This document shows positions 1-9,845 of a DNA stretch of 64,000 nt, piece after piece. Location of the stretch: positions 110,188-174,187 of the forward strand of contig JAREWP010000077.1 of the NCBI GenBank assembly GCA_029001845.1. Reading direction: 5' to 3'. Every line of letters starts with the position of its first letter. Within the stretch, counting starts at the first letter, position 1. Origin of the DNA: Candidatus Magnetocorallium paracelense. Its GTDB lineage: Bacteria > Nitrospirota > Thermodesulfovibrionia > Thermodesulfovibrionales > Magnetobacteriaceae. The notes under the pieces were generated by a model. The model was not told the origin of the DNA, did not search any database, and worked only from the letters and a program-made list of their open reading frames with translations. The position numbers and the translations under genes were made by a program.

Positions 1-181
1 CAAAGGGAGAGATATCCTTTCCAGTATAGGGACATATTCCCCGACTTAATGCCTCGAAGCCTGTAATCGTTTTTTCCGGAATAGAGACAACAGGCAAAAA
101 GCATGTTTTGACCAACTGCTTTTCCAGAATTTCGTCGGCTTTTATATCGAAACTATCTGATTTGGAGTTTATCGCTGTCAT
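1..181 (-). CDS. EAL-domain protein, N-terminal part (runs off the left edge)
   Basis: An open frame reads leftwards from an ATG at 181 to the window edge, giving 60 residues. Its middle reads PVVSIPEKTITGFEALSRG, which matches the opening strand and GFEAL signature of EAL domains (c-di-GMP phosphodiesterases). The EAL glutamate is therefore visible, but all other catalytic residues lie outside the window, so activity cannot be judged. No clear ribosome binding site precedes the ATG; an in-frame TAG lies upstream, and a TTG about 11 codons upstream is a possible alternative start. The gene diverges from the chemoreceptor at 876. Confidence 0.65.
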   Translation of the reverse strand, partial: MTAINSKSDSFDIKADEILEKQLVKTCFLPVVSIPEKTITGFEALSRGICPYTGKDISPF

Positions 182-875
182 ATCTGCAAATTCAATCGTT
201 TTATGAAGTAGCAAGCTTGGTGAAATCTAATCCGAATATAGCAAAAAGCATGCTCACAGGCAGTATTGTTTTTCATACCTGCTGCGGTCAGGTTCCGAGG
301 CAGGCATAAATGATCCTAAAAAAGCATTTAGCTGTCAGCCATCATCTGTCAGCTTTTTAATTGCAATACTTTCCATGGCTGAAGGCTGACCGCTGATAGC
401 TGACAGCTGTTTTTAAATGATTATAAAGAGCATTAATTTCAGCACAAAATTGTAGTAATGTACAAAAATGTATCGATAATTTTGTATCTCACGCCTCCGG
501 CAGACTCCAAACACGATTTAATTAAGGAAAAATCTAAATCCATGCGCCAAAGGGAGTGTTGGTATAAAAATTGAAATGTTTTAACTACGCTTTGCTTTTG
601 CATAATCTTTTTAATTAAAATATAATTTTTATTAAGGAAGCTTTTTGTTGTTACATAGAAATAACATCGTCTATCCTATTCCGGTGATTCCCTTTCAAAG
701 CCAGATTCCACAGGCAATACGAAACATGCAATGAATAAAAATGATTTGATTTTCCCGACATGCAACTTTTCTCAGCTTCTAAAGGCTGTCTTCATGTTAT
801 TATTCTTGGTGAATGCTCACATTTGTGGTGACATAAAGTGTTTTTTAATTCAATCATAAAAACCAGGAGGAAGCT
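182..875. other. Intergenic region between divergent genes, with one palindromic repeat
   Basis: No convincing gene is seen here. The stretch 328-414 is an imperfect inverted repeat whose arms contain AGCTGTCAGC and GCTGATAGCTGACAGCT. Part of it recurs at about 6411-6456, and a short relative in the opposite orientation lies at 51596-51628. The remainder is AT-rich and probably carries the promoters of the two divergent genes. Confidence 0.5.
328..414. repeat. Dispersed inverted repeat (GCTGAAGGCTGACCGCTGATAG family)
   Basis: The arms pair AGCTGTCAGC near 330 with GCTGATAGCTGACAGCT near 400. The right half, from GAAGGCTGACCGCTGATAG through a T run, is nearly identical to 6421-6455, upstream of dnaK. 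It is intergenic in both places. Confidence 0.6.
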
Positions 876-3020
876 TTGTCTTTAAAAAACATCAAAATTG
901 GTAAAAAACTGATATCCGCTTTTATTATGGTGACCCTGTTATTTGTAGTAATCGCTGTATTATCTCATGAAAAAACAGTGGAAATAACGGAAACCTCGAC
1001 ATTAACCGATGCTGCAATGGAGATGAAAATTGCTGTAGCCAGAGACATGCAGATGATTATGGAACTGCTTGCAGCAGGCAACCAGGAAGACCTGGATGCC
1101 GTCTGGAAGGAGCATGAGGGCTTTGTCAATGAGTTCGATACCTTTGCAGATGCCATCCTGCAGGGCGCCATGACCGAGGAAGGTATGATATATGCCGCAA
1201 AGGACGAAAAGCTTAAAAAAATAGTAAATGAGGCGGACGGATTTCATAATAATGAGTTTCAACCCAGAGTAAAGAAGGTCTATGAACTGATGGGAGAGGA
1301 GTTTAAACTCAGGGAAGAGATGGCTGTGACTATGGATGAGTTTGAAGCGGATTTCGAAAAAGTGCTCTCCCTAGCGGAAGATTTTGAAGGCTTGGTTAAG
1401 GAGAGAATAAAGGGGCTGATTGCAGCAGGGGCAAATACGGAGAATATTATTACAAAGGACAACACCTGGACGGACATGGCCATGGAGATCAAGACTACTA
1501 TCGCCATAAGCAGAATCGCCATTGAGGAGTACGCTCAAAGTCTGGAGGCGGAGGCCCTTCCTGAAATAGAAAAAGAGTATAAGGAGACACTGAAAGAATT
1601 CGATATCTGGATTCAGGCGCTTTTAAACGGCGCCGAAACCGACGAGGGCAGGATTGCGCCCGTAACGGCGCCGGCTTTAAAGGAGATGGTTCTTGAACTT
1701 GATAAGGTTCATGATCAGAGATTTCAGGCAAGCGCCGGAAAATTTATGGATATTCAGAAGAAAATTGCAACCCTTACGGCAGAGAGATCCCTCTATGACG
1801 AGGAGGCGGACGCAATTGGTGAAAAAATGCTTGTTATGCTTGGCGGCATCGAAGAGGGAGCAAAGGATGCCGTAGCCAAAGCCAATACCGCAGCGACAAC
1901 GATGTCCATATCGGGAATAATTATTGGTGCTGTCCTTGCCATGTTTCTTGCATTTCTTATTACTCGCTCCATAACAAGACCTTTAAATGAAGCCTTAAAC
2001 GCAGCGAATCATCTGGCTCAGGGCGACCTCACCTTGGATGTGAAAGCCGAAAGCACTGACGAGACCGGTCAACTGCTGTCCGCCATGCACAATATGATCG
2101 AAAAGCTTCGCTCCGTTGTGGGAGACGTTAAGTCTGCTGCAGATAATGTTGCCTCCGGAAGCGGCGAGATAAATTCGAGTGCTCAATCTCTATCGGAAGG
2201 TGCGACTGAGCAGGCGGCTTCTGCAGAAGAAGCGTCGTCGTCAATGGAGCAGATGGCTTCCAATATCAATCAGAATGCAGACAACTCCTACCAGACAGAG
2301 ACAATTGCTTCCAAGGCGTCACAGGACGCGGGAGAAGGCGGAAAAGCCGTTGCCGAGGCAGTAACAGCAATGAAGCAGATTGCAGATAAAATATCGATTA
2401 TCGAAGAAATTGCCAGACAGACCAATCTACTGGCCCTGAACGCAGCCATTGAAGCGGCGCGAGCCGGCGAAGCCGGCAAAGGCTTTGCCGTTGTTGCCTC
2501 GGAAGTAAGAAAGCTGGCCGAACGCAGTCAACTGGCAGCCGCTGAAATCACTCAACTGTCGGCGTCGAGTATGGGAGTTGCCGAGAGAGCGGGAGAAATG
2601 CTGACAACGCTTGTTCCCAATATACAAAAAACAGCGGAACTTATTCAGGAGATCAGTGCTGCAAGCAATGAGCAAAAAACAGGCGCCGATCAAATCAACA
2701 AAGCCCTTCAGCAGTTGGATCAGGTCATACAACAGAATGCTTCCGCATCCGAAGAGATGGCCTCGACGTCCGAAGAGCTTTCCTCTCAGGCGGACATGTT
2801 GAAGAACTCGATTTCCTTTTTTAATATTGCGGAAAGTACAGTGGGAAAGATAATGCAGCCTCAACCGAAAAAAGCATCGGGCAGCGCGAAGAAAATAGCA
2901 GCAACTCCCAAACCTCCGCCTAAGGCTATTTCACATACACCTGTCCTGAACGAAGGTATCGATATTATCATGGACAAAGGCGAAGCCGATTCCGATGACG
3001 ATCAGTTTGAAAAGTACTGA
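876..3020 (+). CDS. Methyl-accepting chemotaxis protein
   Basis: A transmembrane chemoreceptor that would signal to the CheA/CheW complex. A membrane segment at about residues 12-30 is followed by a mostly helical periplasmic sensor to about 345. A second membrane segment (about 347-367) leads into a HAMP linker and a long cytoplasmic coiled coil. The signalling tip, [18 protein letters not shown], lies near residues 510-530 and is canonical. The start is TTG at 876, chosen because AGGAGG ends six bases upstream. The 714-residue length is usual. The ligand is unknown because the sensor region matches no domain I can name. The C-terminus lacks an NWETF-type CheR tether. The next gene is a second receptor with a closely similar signalling region. 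Confidence 0.93.
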   Translation: MSLKNIKIGKKLISAFIMVTLLFVVIAVLSHEKTVEITETSTLTDAAMEMKIAVARDMQMIMELLAAGNQEDLDAVWKEHEGFVNEFDTFADAILQGAMTEEGMIYAAKDEKLKKIVNEADGFHNNEFQPRVKKVYELMGEEFKLREEMAVTMDEFEADFEKVLSLAEDFEGLVKERIKGLIAAGANTENIITKDNTWTDMAMEIKTTIAISRIAIEEYAQSLEAEALPEIEKEYKETLKEFDIWIQALLNGAETDEGRIAPVTAPALKEMVLELDKVHDQRFQASAGKFMDIQKKIATLTAERSLYDEEADAIGEKMLVMLGGIEEGAKDAVAKANTAATTMSISGIIIGAVLAMFLAFLITRSITRPLNEALNAANHLAQGDLTLDVKAESTDETGQLLSAMHNMIEKLRSVVGDVKSAADNVASGSGEINSSAQSLSEGATEQAASAEEASSSMEQMASNINQNADNSYQTETIASKASQDAGEGGKAVAEAVTAMKQIADKISIIEEIARQTNLLALNAAIEAARAGEAGKGFAVVASEVRKLAERSQLAAAEITQLSASSMGVAERAGEMLTTLVPNIQKTAELIQEISAASNEQKTGADQINKALQQLDQVIQQNASASEEMASTSEELSSQADMLKNSISFFNIAESTVGKIMQPQPKKASGSAKKIAATPKPPPKAISHTPVLNEGIDIIMDKGEADSDDDQFEKY

Positions 3021-3171
3021 CTCAATTGTGGGCCGGATGACATAAGAGGCTTGCATTGTAGATTTGATTTTGTGTAAATTACATGTAAATAATAAACTGC
3101 GCGCTCATTATAGTTTTTGATGATAGCGAGGGGTAATGGCTATAAAACCCGAGAATGGAGGAGGTTTATTT

Positions 3172-5781
3172 ATGACATTTTTAGAGAAACTCAAATTTAG
3201 AAACAAATTGCTTTTAATGCTTCTCGTTCCTATTGCAGGACTGCTCTATTTCTCAATAGGCGGGATAATGGAGAAAACGAGGCTCTCCAGCGAGATGAGT
3301 TCAATTACGCCGCTGGCGGAGCTTGCCGTAAAAATCAGTGCGCTCGTTCATGAGACTCAAAAAGAGAGGGGAGCGACAGCCGGATTTTTAGGCAGTAAGG
3401 GCGCTAAGTTTTCTTCGGAGCTAAAAACACAAAGAAGCAATACCGATGGCAGGGTAAAAGAGTTAAATGTTTTTCTAAAAGGCTTTGAGGCGGATATTTA
3501 CGGAGGAAATTTTAAACGTAATTTAAACGCTTCCATGCAGATGCTGACCGGTATAGATGACAAGAGGGCCGGTGTGAGCGCTTTTAAGCTTACCACCAAA
3601 GAAGCGATCGGATACTACACTAACATGAATGCCTCCTTTCTCGATGTAATTAACAATATAACGAAATTGAGCACAAACGCAGAAATCACGACACTCGCCA
3701 CGGCCTATGTCAATTTTCTGCAAGGCAAAGAGAGAGCCGGGATTGAGAGAGCCGTATTAAGCAATACATTTGCCTTAAATAAGTTCGCACCCGGAATGTT
3801 CAATAAATTCAGTTTTTTGGTGGCTGCTCAAAAGATATATAACAGCGTTTATACTTCCCTTGCCAATGATGAGCAAAGGGAGTTCTTTAACAGAAAGATG
3901 GCTGATCCCTCGGTAAAAGAAGTAACCAAAATGGAAGACATCGCCTTTGATAAAGGAGCAGCAAGCGAGAGATTTTTACTCACCGCCATACTCTATGAAA
4001 ATATGGGTTATGGAGGCGCCATTCATCAGTTTAAGAACTATGTACTGCGCTATCAATCAAAATACGTCGACAGGTTTAATAAGAGATATGACACAATCAT
4101 CGAGACCATAGAAAAATATAAGTCTCTAAGCGGAGTCGACGAGAACAGTAAAAAAAATCTCTCCACCATCAGGGAGACCATAGACAAGTATAAAAATGCC
4201 ATAACAACAGCTACCAATATGATAAATAAGAATCATACGATCAGGGAAATTGACGGAGTCATAAAAATCGATGACTCTCCGGCTATTAAGGCTCTAAACG
4301 AACTGGCTTCTTCAAGCGTGGGCAATTTCGGAGTGGATGCAACATACTGGTTTTCTACAATAACAAAAAAGATTAACCTTCTTAAGGAAGTGGAGGACAA
4401 ATTGTCGGCGGATTTGGTGAACAGCGCCAATGAGCTGAAAAGGCAAGCCGACGGTGCGAAAATTTTGTATATTGCTTTGACGTGCATCATTATATTGATG
4501 TCCGCCTTTTTGTCTTTTCTAATCGGTATGGGCATATTAAGACAAATGGGTGGCGAGCCCGCCGTAATTGTCGATTTGGCGGAGAAGGTAGCCGGAGGCG
4601 ACCTGACAGTGAAGATTGAAGACAGCGGAATGAAGATTACGGGATTGTATGCTGCGATGAAAGATATGCTCGACAGGTTGAGTGATGTTGTGACAAATAT
4701 CAATTTCGCATCAGAGAATGTGACTTCCGGAAGCAGCGAGATCAGCTCGAGCGCCCAGACGCTGTCGGAAGGCGCCACTGAGCAGGCTGCCGCCGCTGAG
4801 GAAGCATCATCGTCCATGGAGCAAATGACTTCCAATATAAGGCAAAATGCAGATAACGCCAAGCAGACTGAGCAGATCGCATCGAAGTCGGCCAGTGATG
4901 CAAAAGAAGGCGGAGAGGCTGTGTCAGAGGCCGTTAATGCCATGAAACAGATAGCAGAGAAGATTTCCATTATCGAGGAGATTGCCAGACAGACCAATCT
5001 CCTTGCCCTAAATGCAGCCATCGAAGCGGCCCGCGCCGGTGAGCATGGAAAAGGGTTCGCCGTTGTGGCCTCTGAAGTAAGAAAGCTTGCAGAGCGGAGC
5101 CAGCAGGCCGCCGGAGAGATCAGCGGTCTTTCGACGTCGAGCGTAGAGGTGGCTGAAAAAGCCGGAACGATGCTGTCCAAGCTTGTACCGGACATTCAGA
5201 AAACAGCAGAACTTGTGCAGGAGATATCTGCTGCCAGTGAAGAGCAGAATTCCGGCGCCGAGCAGATCAATAAGGCGATCCAGCAATTGGATATGGTTAT
5301 CCAGCGGAATGCGTCATCTTCCGAGGAACTGGCCTCTACGTCGGAGGAGCTCTCCTCACAGGCGCGACAACTGGAGGATACGATTGGATTTTTTAAAATA
5401 GATCACAATCTCATAGGGCATCAGGGCGGCGGAGCAGGAATCAATTTCTCTACAATCCGGTTTAAGCATCTTCAGTGGAAATCCAAATTGAGGGATTTTC
5501 TTGACGGCAAAGAGGCTCTGACAGAGGCTGAAGCCGTATCTCATCAGGACTGCGCTCTTGGTAAGTGGTATTACGGCGAAGGTCTTGAAAGGTTTGGTGA
5601 TATTGCGGAAATGAAGAAAATGGAAAAACCTCATGCCGAACTCCATACGGCTGTTAAAGAGATTGTAAACCTCAAAAACGCCGGTAATATTCAGGCTGCG
5701 GAAAAGGAGTTTAAAAAGATCGAACCTCTGTCTCATAAAATTGTCGATCTTCTGAATGTAATCGAGAAAAAAGTCGCGTAA
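3172..5781 (+). CDS. Methyl-accepting chemotaxis protein with NIT sensor and CZB zinc-binding domains
   Basis: A chemoreceptor with three recognisable modules. After the first membrane segment, [15 protein letters not shown] is the hallmark of the NIT domain, a helical nitrate/nitrite sensor. A second membrane segment at about 430-455 and a HAMP region lead into a canonical signalling tip ([14 protein letters not shown]). The last ~100 residues form a CZB domain: KHLQWK, then [14 protein letters not shown], then KPHAELH supply the His/Cys zinc ligands. ATG 3172 is preferred over the in-frame ATG at 3136 because GGAGGAGG sits seven bases before it, although the upstream start also has a GAGGGG. 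The signalling half is very close to that of the preceding receptor, which suggests duplication with sensor exchange. The CZB domain suggests control by zinc or by HOCl-type oxidants. Confidence 0.93.
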   Translation: MTFLEKLKFRNKLLLMLLVPIAGLLYFSIGGIMEKTRLSSEMSSITPLAELAVKISALVHETQKERGATAGFLGSKGAKFSSELKTQRSNTDGRVKELNVFLKGFEADIYGGNFKRNLNASMQMLTGIDDKRAGVSAFKLTTKEAIGYYTNMNASFLDVINNITKLSTNAEITTLATAYVNFLQGKERAGIERAVLSNTFALNKFAPGMFNKFSFLVAAQKIYNSVYTSLANDEQREFFNRKMADPSVKEVTKMEDIAFDKGAASERFLLTAILYENMGYGGAIHQFKNYVLRYQSKYVDRFNKRYDTIIETIEKYKSLSGVDENSKKNLSTIRETIDKYKNAITTATNMINKNHTIREIDGVIKIDDSPAIKALNELASSSVGNFGVDATYWFSTITKKINLLKEVEDKLSADLVNSANELKRQADGAKILYIALTCIIILMSAFLSFLIGMGILRQMGGEPAVIVDLAEKVAGGDLTVKIEDSGMKITGLYAAMKDMLDRLSDVVTNINFASENVTSGSSEISSSAQTLSEGATEQAAAAEEASSSMEQMTSNIRQNADNAKQTEQIASKSASDAKEGGEAVSEAVNAMKQIAEKISIIEEIARQTNLLALNAAIEAARAGEHGKGFAVVASEVRKLAERSQQAAGEISGLSTSSVEVAEKAGTMLSKLVPDIQKTAELVQEISAASEEQNSGAEQINKAIQQLDMVIQRNASSSEELASTSEELSSQARQLEDTIGFFKIDHNLIGHQGGGAGINFSTIRFKHLQWKSKLRDFLDGKEALTEAEAVSHQDCALGKWYYGEGLERFGDIAEMKKMEKPHAELHTAVKEIVNLKNAGNIQAAEKEFKKIEPLSHKIVDLLNVIEKKVA

Positions 5782-5890
5782 CGTCGTTGAAACTTTCAAT
5801 CCCGCCAGGGTGATTCCTCATGAAGCGGGATAGCGAAATACTTATAAATAAACGTTAACGTATAAGAATTTCAAAGAAATTCCTTTTAAG

Positions 5891-5921
5891 TCTCCTCTCC
5901 CCTCAAGGGGAGAGGGAGTAA
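5891..5921. repeat. Short CT/GA palindrome, copy 1
   Basis: An inverted repeat of the form CTCTCCCC-loop-GGGGAGAG just downstream of the second chemoreceptor gene. Similar palindromes lie at 6301-6332 and 46776-46807. All three are intergenic. It might work as a terminator stem for the receptor gene, but it lacks a clear T run. Confidence 0.5.
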
Positions 5922-5967
5922 AAGAAAAGTTACTGCTTTAGCAGCTTAACGTGATTGTTCTGTTAAC

Positions 5968-6158
5968 GGACGGATCTGTGGAAGAGGGGTGAAAAAACCC
6001 CGCTGCCCCGCAGCCGTAATGGGAACGAAAGCCCGATAAGCCACTGGAAGAGTAGACTTACGATTGTTAATCATGTTTTTATAACTAACAATCGTAGATC
6101 ACAGCTCTCCGGGAAGGCGGGTAAGTAGGCTGCCCTGAGCCTGAATACCAATCTGTCC
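5968..6158 (+). ncRNA. Cobalamin (adenosylcobalamin-type) riboswitch
   Basis: The conserved core is present in order: GGGTGAAAAAACCCCGCTGC, a GCAGCCGTAA segment, AAGCCACTGG (the B12-box region), CCGGGAAGGCGGG, and a downstream CCTGAGCCTG. GGACGGAT at 5968 pairs with ATCTGTCC ending at 6158, closing the outer helix. A variable hairpin with ACGATTGTTA/TAACAATCGT arms is inserted before the GGGAAGGCGG element. Such riboswitches normally switch off cobalamin uptake or synthesis genes, or B12-independent isozymes. Here the only reading frame directly downstream has 16 sense codons, and the next gene is dnaK 500 bases away with its own promoter. Confidence 0.9.
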
Positions 6159-6184
6159 GATAAATCCTCGAGAGAGGTGAAAAC

Positions 6185-6235
6185 ATGAAGATTGCAATAT
6201 TCCTGCTAAAATTCTTCAAATTGTTTCCCACTTAA
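6185..6235 (+). pseudogene. 16-codon open frame after the cobalamin riboswitch, possible gene remnant
   Basis: GAGAGGTG lies six bases before an ATG that opens a frame of 16 sense codons, beginning MKIAIFLLKFF and ending in TAA. The hydrophobic, lysine-led start resembles the beginning of a signal peptide. This would suit the remains of an exported protein such as a B12 receptor whose body has been lost. It could equally be a chance frame. No longer frame follows before dnaK. Confidence 0.35.
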
Positions 6236-6300
6236 AGAATCCTGATTTTCTAAACGCCAGAGCAAGTCCAAGTGAAACCGCTAAAACATATTTTCCCCTT

Positions 6301-6332
6301 ACTCCCTCTCCCCCTTTGAAGGGGGAGAGGGT
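6301..6332. repeat. Short CT/GA palindrome, copy 2
   Basis: A near-perfect inverted repeat with arms CCCTCTCCCCC and GGGGGAGAGGG around TTTGAA. It is nearly identical to 46776-46807. It lies between the riboswitch remnant and dnaK, followed by a second dispersed repeat at about 6411-6456. Confidence 0.6.
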
Positions 6333-6593
6333 TGGGTTGAGGGGGTGCGTAGCTGTTCAAAACACTTTCACCCTTTAGGTGATGCTCGTTTTTAGCTTGA
6401 TATCAGTCTTTTCCTATGCTGAAGGCTGACCGCTGATAGCTGACTGCTGTTTTTAGTTAAAATACTTAATGTGTTTCCTGATTAGGCCATTATGGCCGGA
6501 CAGTTACATGAATTGGGTCGAAATGACCATAATCAATACAATTCGTTTTGCCTATACCAGAGAAAAGCCTTGAAAATAAAGGGTCTGTATGTC

Positions 6594-6609
6594 TGGCACA
6601 ATCTTTGCT
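6594..6609 (+). promoter_or_regulatory. Sigma-54 (RpoN) type promoter for dnaK
   Basis: TGGCAC at 6594-6599, five bases, then TTGCT at 6605-6609. This places GG and GC ten bases apart, the exact -24/-12 geometry. Transcription would start about 12-15 bases later, leaving a leader of roughly 40 bases before the dnaK ATG at 6663. Two short palindromes upstream, GGCCATTATGGCC near 6484-6497 and GGTCGAAATGACC near 6515-6528, sit where an enhancer-binding activator could bind. No CIRCE (HrcA) element was seen. Confidence 0.65.
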
Positions 6610-6662
6610 ATTACTGTAGATTAAAATTTTGAAATAACAAGTACATAATCAGGAGGAATAAA

Positions 6663-8576
6663 ATGGGAAAGGCAATAGGAATAGATCTTGGCACTACAAA
6701 TTCCGTAGTCGCCGTAATTCAGGGTAAGGAACAGGTTATCATCCCCAATCAAGAGGGAAATCGGACAACACCGTCCGTTATAGCGATTACGGATAAAGGC
6801 GAGAGGTTGGTTGGTCAGATAGCAAAAAGACAGGCCGTTACAAACCCGGAAAGCACCATATTTTCCGTTAAAAGGCTGATGGGCAGGAAATTTGATTCCG
6901 ATGAGGTAAAAGACGCCATACAAAAACTTCCTTATAAGATCGTTAAAGCTGCAAACGGCGACGCCCATGTGGAGATCAGAGGAAAAACCTACTCACCGCC
7001 TGAAATATCGGCAATGATATTGCAAAAGCTGAAGCAGTCGGCAGAGGACTATCTCGGTGAACCTGTGGAAGATGCGGTTATAACCGTTCCCGCCTATTTT
7101 GATGACAGTCAGAGACAGGCCACTAAGGACGCCGGTAAGATAGCAGGTCTCAATGTATTAAGGATCATAAACGAACCGACAGCCGCCTCTTTGGCCTATG
7201 GAACGGATAAAAAGAGAGATGAAAAGATAGCTGTCTACGACCTTGGCGGAGGAACCTTTGATATCTCTATTTTAGAGATAGGAGAAGGAATCGTCGAAGT
7301 TAAATCCACAAATGGAGATACATACCTCGGCGGAGACGACCTTGATTTAAAAATAATGGATTGGCTTGTAGATGAGTTTAAAAGGGACAACGGCGTTGAT
7401 TTAAAGGGCGATAAAATGGCTCTTCAACGATTGAAAGAAGCTTCCGAAAAGGCTAAGATAGAGGTTTCAAGCTCAACGGAAACAGAGATTAATCTGCCCT
7501 TTATAACAGCAGACGCCTCCGGGCCAAAACATCTTCTTGTAAAATTAAGCAGAGCAAAATTCGAGCAACTGGTTGATGATCTGATAAAGGGTTCCGTGAA
7601 GCCCTGCGGACTTGCACTTAAAGACGCCGGAATGTCTCAATCGGATATAAACGAAGTGCTTCTTGTAGGAGGATCGACAAGGAGCCCTCTTGTACAGAAT
7701 ACAGTGAAAGAGTTCTTTAACAAAGAACCGAATCGTTCTGTAAATCCCGATGAAGTCGTTGCAATGGGTGCGGCTATTCAGGCAGCCGTGATTAAGGGCG
7801 ATGTCGATGACGTATTGCTTCTTGATGTTACGCCTTTGTCACTGGGCATCGAAACACTTGGCGGCGTGTTTACGAAACTGATCGAAAGAAACACTACCAT
7901 ACCGGCCAAAAAGAGTCAGGTCTTCTCTACTGCTTCTGACAACCAACCGGCGGTTGGCATAATGGTGTTTCAGGGAGAGAGGGAGATGGCCTCGGACAAT
8001 AAGCTTTTGGGGAGATTCGAGCTTGTAGGCATACCGCCTGCCCCAAGAGGAATGCCTCAAATAGAAGTGACCTTTGATATAGACGCTAACGGAATACTCC
8101 ATGTATCGGCCAAGGACCTGGGAACCGGGAAAGAACAGTCCATAAAGATTACTGCATCGAGTGGTTTGTCTGAAGAGGAAATTGAAAAAATGGTTAATGA
8201 GGCGGAGTCTCATTCCGAAGAGGATAAAAAGAGAAAGCGTATGGCTGAGGTGAAAAACGAGGCCGACAGTCTTGTGTATACAGTGGAGAAGTCTCTGAAA
8301 GAGCATGGAGATAAGATATCTGAAAGCGAAAAACAAGAGATAGAAACAGCCCTTGAGAGATGTAAAAAACTCAAAGACAGCACAACCGATCCTGAAGAGC
8401 TCAATAAAGCCAACCAGGCATTGGCGACGGCATCTTACAAATTTGCAGAACATATGTATAAAGAAGCAGGTCAACACCAGACTCCCGGAGGGAGCGAGAA
8501 TCCTTCCGGTAACGACAGTCATCAAGGCGACACTGACGAGGATGTCGTGGAAGCGGAGTTTGAGGATGTGAAATAG
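6663..8576 (+). CDS. dnaK: Chaperone protein DnaK (Hsp70)
   Basis: An ATP-dependent cytoplasmic chaperone that binds exposed hydrophobic segments and works with DnaJ and GrpE. The nucleotide-binding domain opens with [13 protein letters not shown] and contains the phosphate loops [13 protein letters not shown] and LVGGSTRSP. The conserved linker region reads [15 protein letters not shown] near residue 388. The substrate-binding domain and helical lid follow, ending in the acidic tail [11 protein letters not shown]. The 637-residue length is normal for DnaK. AGGAGG precedes the ATG by seven bases. No grpE or dnaJ is adjacent, so this is a detached dnaK and may be one of several. Its promoter looks sigma-54 dependent, unlike the usual sigma-32 or HrcA control. 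Confidence 0.97.
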   Translation: MGKAIGIDLGTTNSVVAVIQGKEQVIIPNQEGNRTTPSVIAITDKGERLVGQIAKRQAVTNPESTIFSVKRLMGRKFDSDEVKDAIQKLPYKIVKAANGDAHVEIRGKTYSPPEISAMILQKLKQSAEDYLGEPVEDAVITVPAYFDDSQRQATKDAGKIAGLNVLRIINEPTAASLAYGTDKKRDEKIAVYDLGGGTFDISILEIGEGIVEVKSTNGDTYLGGDDLDLKIMDWLVDEFKRDNGVDLKGDKMALQRLKEASEKAKIEVSSSTETEINLPFITADASGPKHLLVKLSRAKFEQLVDDLIKGSVKPCGLALKDAGMSQSDINEVLLVGGSTRSPLVQNTVKEFFNKEPNRSVNPDEVVAMGAAIQAAVIKGDVDDVLLLDVTPLSLGIETLGGVFTKLIERNTTIPAKKSQVFSTASDNQPAVGIMVFQGEREMASDNKLLGRFELVGIPPAPRGMPQIEVTFDIDANGILHVSAKDLGTGKEQSIKITASSGLSEEEIEKMVNEAESHSEEDKKRKRMAEVKNEADSLVYTVEKSLKEHGDKISESEKQEIETALERCKKLKDSTTDPEELNKANQALATASYKFAEHMYKEAGQHQTPGGSENPSGNDSHQGDTDEDVVEAEFEDVK

Positions 8577-8711
8577 CAGTTATGAGGTTAGGGTAACGAT
8601 AAAAAAGGATATGTTTTTAATTAACAGGGAAAGAGGAAAATTAATTGCATTTTTTTTCCCTAATGGTTAAACTATCCGCCTGTTTCCGATAAGGACGTTA
8701 ACTTTAGCCGG

Positions 8712-8736
8712 TTCCCCGGAATTCTTTTCCGGGGAA
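8712..8736 (+). terminator. Perfect hairpin between dnaK and moxR
   Basis: TTCCCCGGAA and TTCCGGGGAA form a perfect 10-bp stem with a five-base loop. There is no T run on either side, so intrinsic termination is uncertain. It may end dnaK transcription or act as a leader structure for the Bat operon, whose first start codon is about 50 bases downstream. Confidence 0.45.
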
Positions 8737-8784
8737 ATGGATTAAAGTGTATCCTGGTATTTTTTTTAAAGGAGGAATAGATTT

Positions 8785-9780
8785 ATGAGCTATGGCGGCA
8801 TAACTGCCATTAATGACAAGGTAAAAGAGGAAGGCGCTTTTGTAAATGCATTGATTACGGAAATGCGGAGAGTGATTGTCGGCCAGGATTATATGGTGCA
8901 GAGGCTTCTGGTCGGTCTCCTCGCCAACGGTCATGTTTTGGTCGAAGGCGTTCCCGGGTTGGCTAAAACTCTATCGATCAAGACCCTATCGGAAGCGATA
9001 AAGACGAAATTTCAGAGGATTCAATTTACTCCCGATTTGTTACCTGCCGATCTTATCGGTACTTTAATATATAATCCCAAGGAGGGAACTTTCGCTGTTA
9101 AAAAAGGGCCTGTCTTTGCCAACATCATCCTTGCAGACGAAATCAACAGAGCGCCGGCCAAGGTGCAAAGCGCCCTTTTAGAGGCAATGCAGGAGAGGCA
9201 GGTGACGATAGGTGACAGCACATATAAAATGGATGATCCTTTTTTGGTGATGGCCACACAGAATCCATTGGACCAGGAGGGAACCTATCCCTTGCCGGAA
9301 GCCCAGTTAGACAGGTTTATGCTTAAACTAAATCTGGACTATCCAGGGAAAGATGAGGAGTTGACAATTCTCAGAGAGATGGGTTTCACAGATAAAGAGA
9401 TTCATGTGTCAGCCGTTGTAAAGCCTGAGGATATTGTACGTGCGAGAAAAACGGTTAATGAGATATACATGGATGAAAAGATAGAAAAGTATATCATTGA
9501 TATCGTCTTTGCCACAAGAAATCCGGAAGAGTATAAACTGAACGACATGAAGGATCTCATTCAATGCGGCGCTTCTCCAAGGGCGACTATAAATCTTGCT
9601 ATCGCTTCAAAGGCCTATGCCTTTATAAACAGCAGAGGATATGTCACGCCTCAGGACGTTAAGAGTATTGGAATGGACGTGCTCCGTCACAGAGTGATTG
9701 TTAGTTATGAAGCAGAAGCGGAAGAGATGAGTTCAGAGGATGTAGTAAAAAGGATATTCGACGAGGTGGAAGTACCGTAA
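8785..9780 (+). CDS. moxR: MoxR-family AAA+ ATPase
   Basis: An ATPase of the MoxR group, thought to act as a chaperone for von Willebrand factor (VWA) domain partners. Walker A is GVPGLAKT near residue 56, Walker B is ILADEINRAP near 115, and a sensor-type MATQNP follows. The C-terminal lid contains the arginine-rich GASPRATINLAIASKAYA. The 331-residue length is typical. AAAGGAGG precedes the ATG at 8785 by a normal distance. It heads a run that includes DUF58 and two VWA proteins, the standard MoxR-Bat arrangement, so its likely job is to assemble or activate the BatA/BatB machinery at the membrane. Confidence 0.95.
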   Translation: MSYGGITAINDKVKEEGAFVNALITEMRRVIVGQDYMVQRLLVGLLANGHVLVEGVPGLAKTLSIKTLSEAIKTKFQRIQFTPDLLPADLIGTLIYNPKEGTFAVKKGPVFANIILADEINRAPAKVQSALLEAMQERQVTIGDSTYKMDDPFLVMATQNPLDQEGTYPLPEAQLDRFMLKLNLDYPGKDEELTILREMGFTDKEIHVSAVVKPEDIVRARKTVNEIYMDEKIEKYIIDIVFATRNPEEYKLNDMKDLIQCGASPRATINLAIASKAYAFINSRGYVTPQDVKSIGMDVLRHRVIVSYEAEAEEMSSEDVVKRIFDEVEVP

Positions 9781-9845
9781 CACATCTTCGATGGATTTTT
9801 TTATTTAATTGAAAGTAATATTTCCGGTTTATTTTTCACTGTATT

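Noticed and set aside
6200..6300. Minus-strand stretch that reads like the hydrophobic C-terminus of a membrane protein (KYVLAVSLGLALAFRKSG)
   Set aside because: Too short, no start codon, and it overlaps the palindrome at 6301-6332. It may be the end of a lost gene, but the evidence is not enough to list it.
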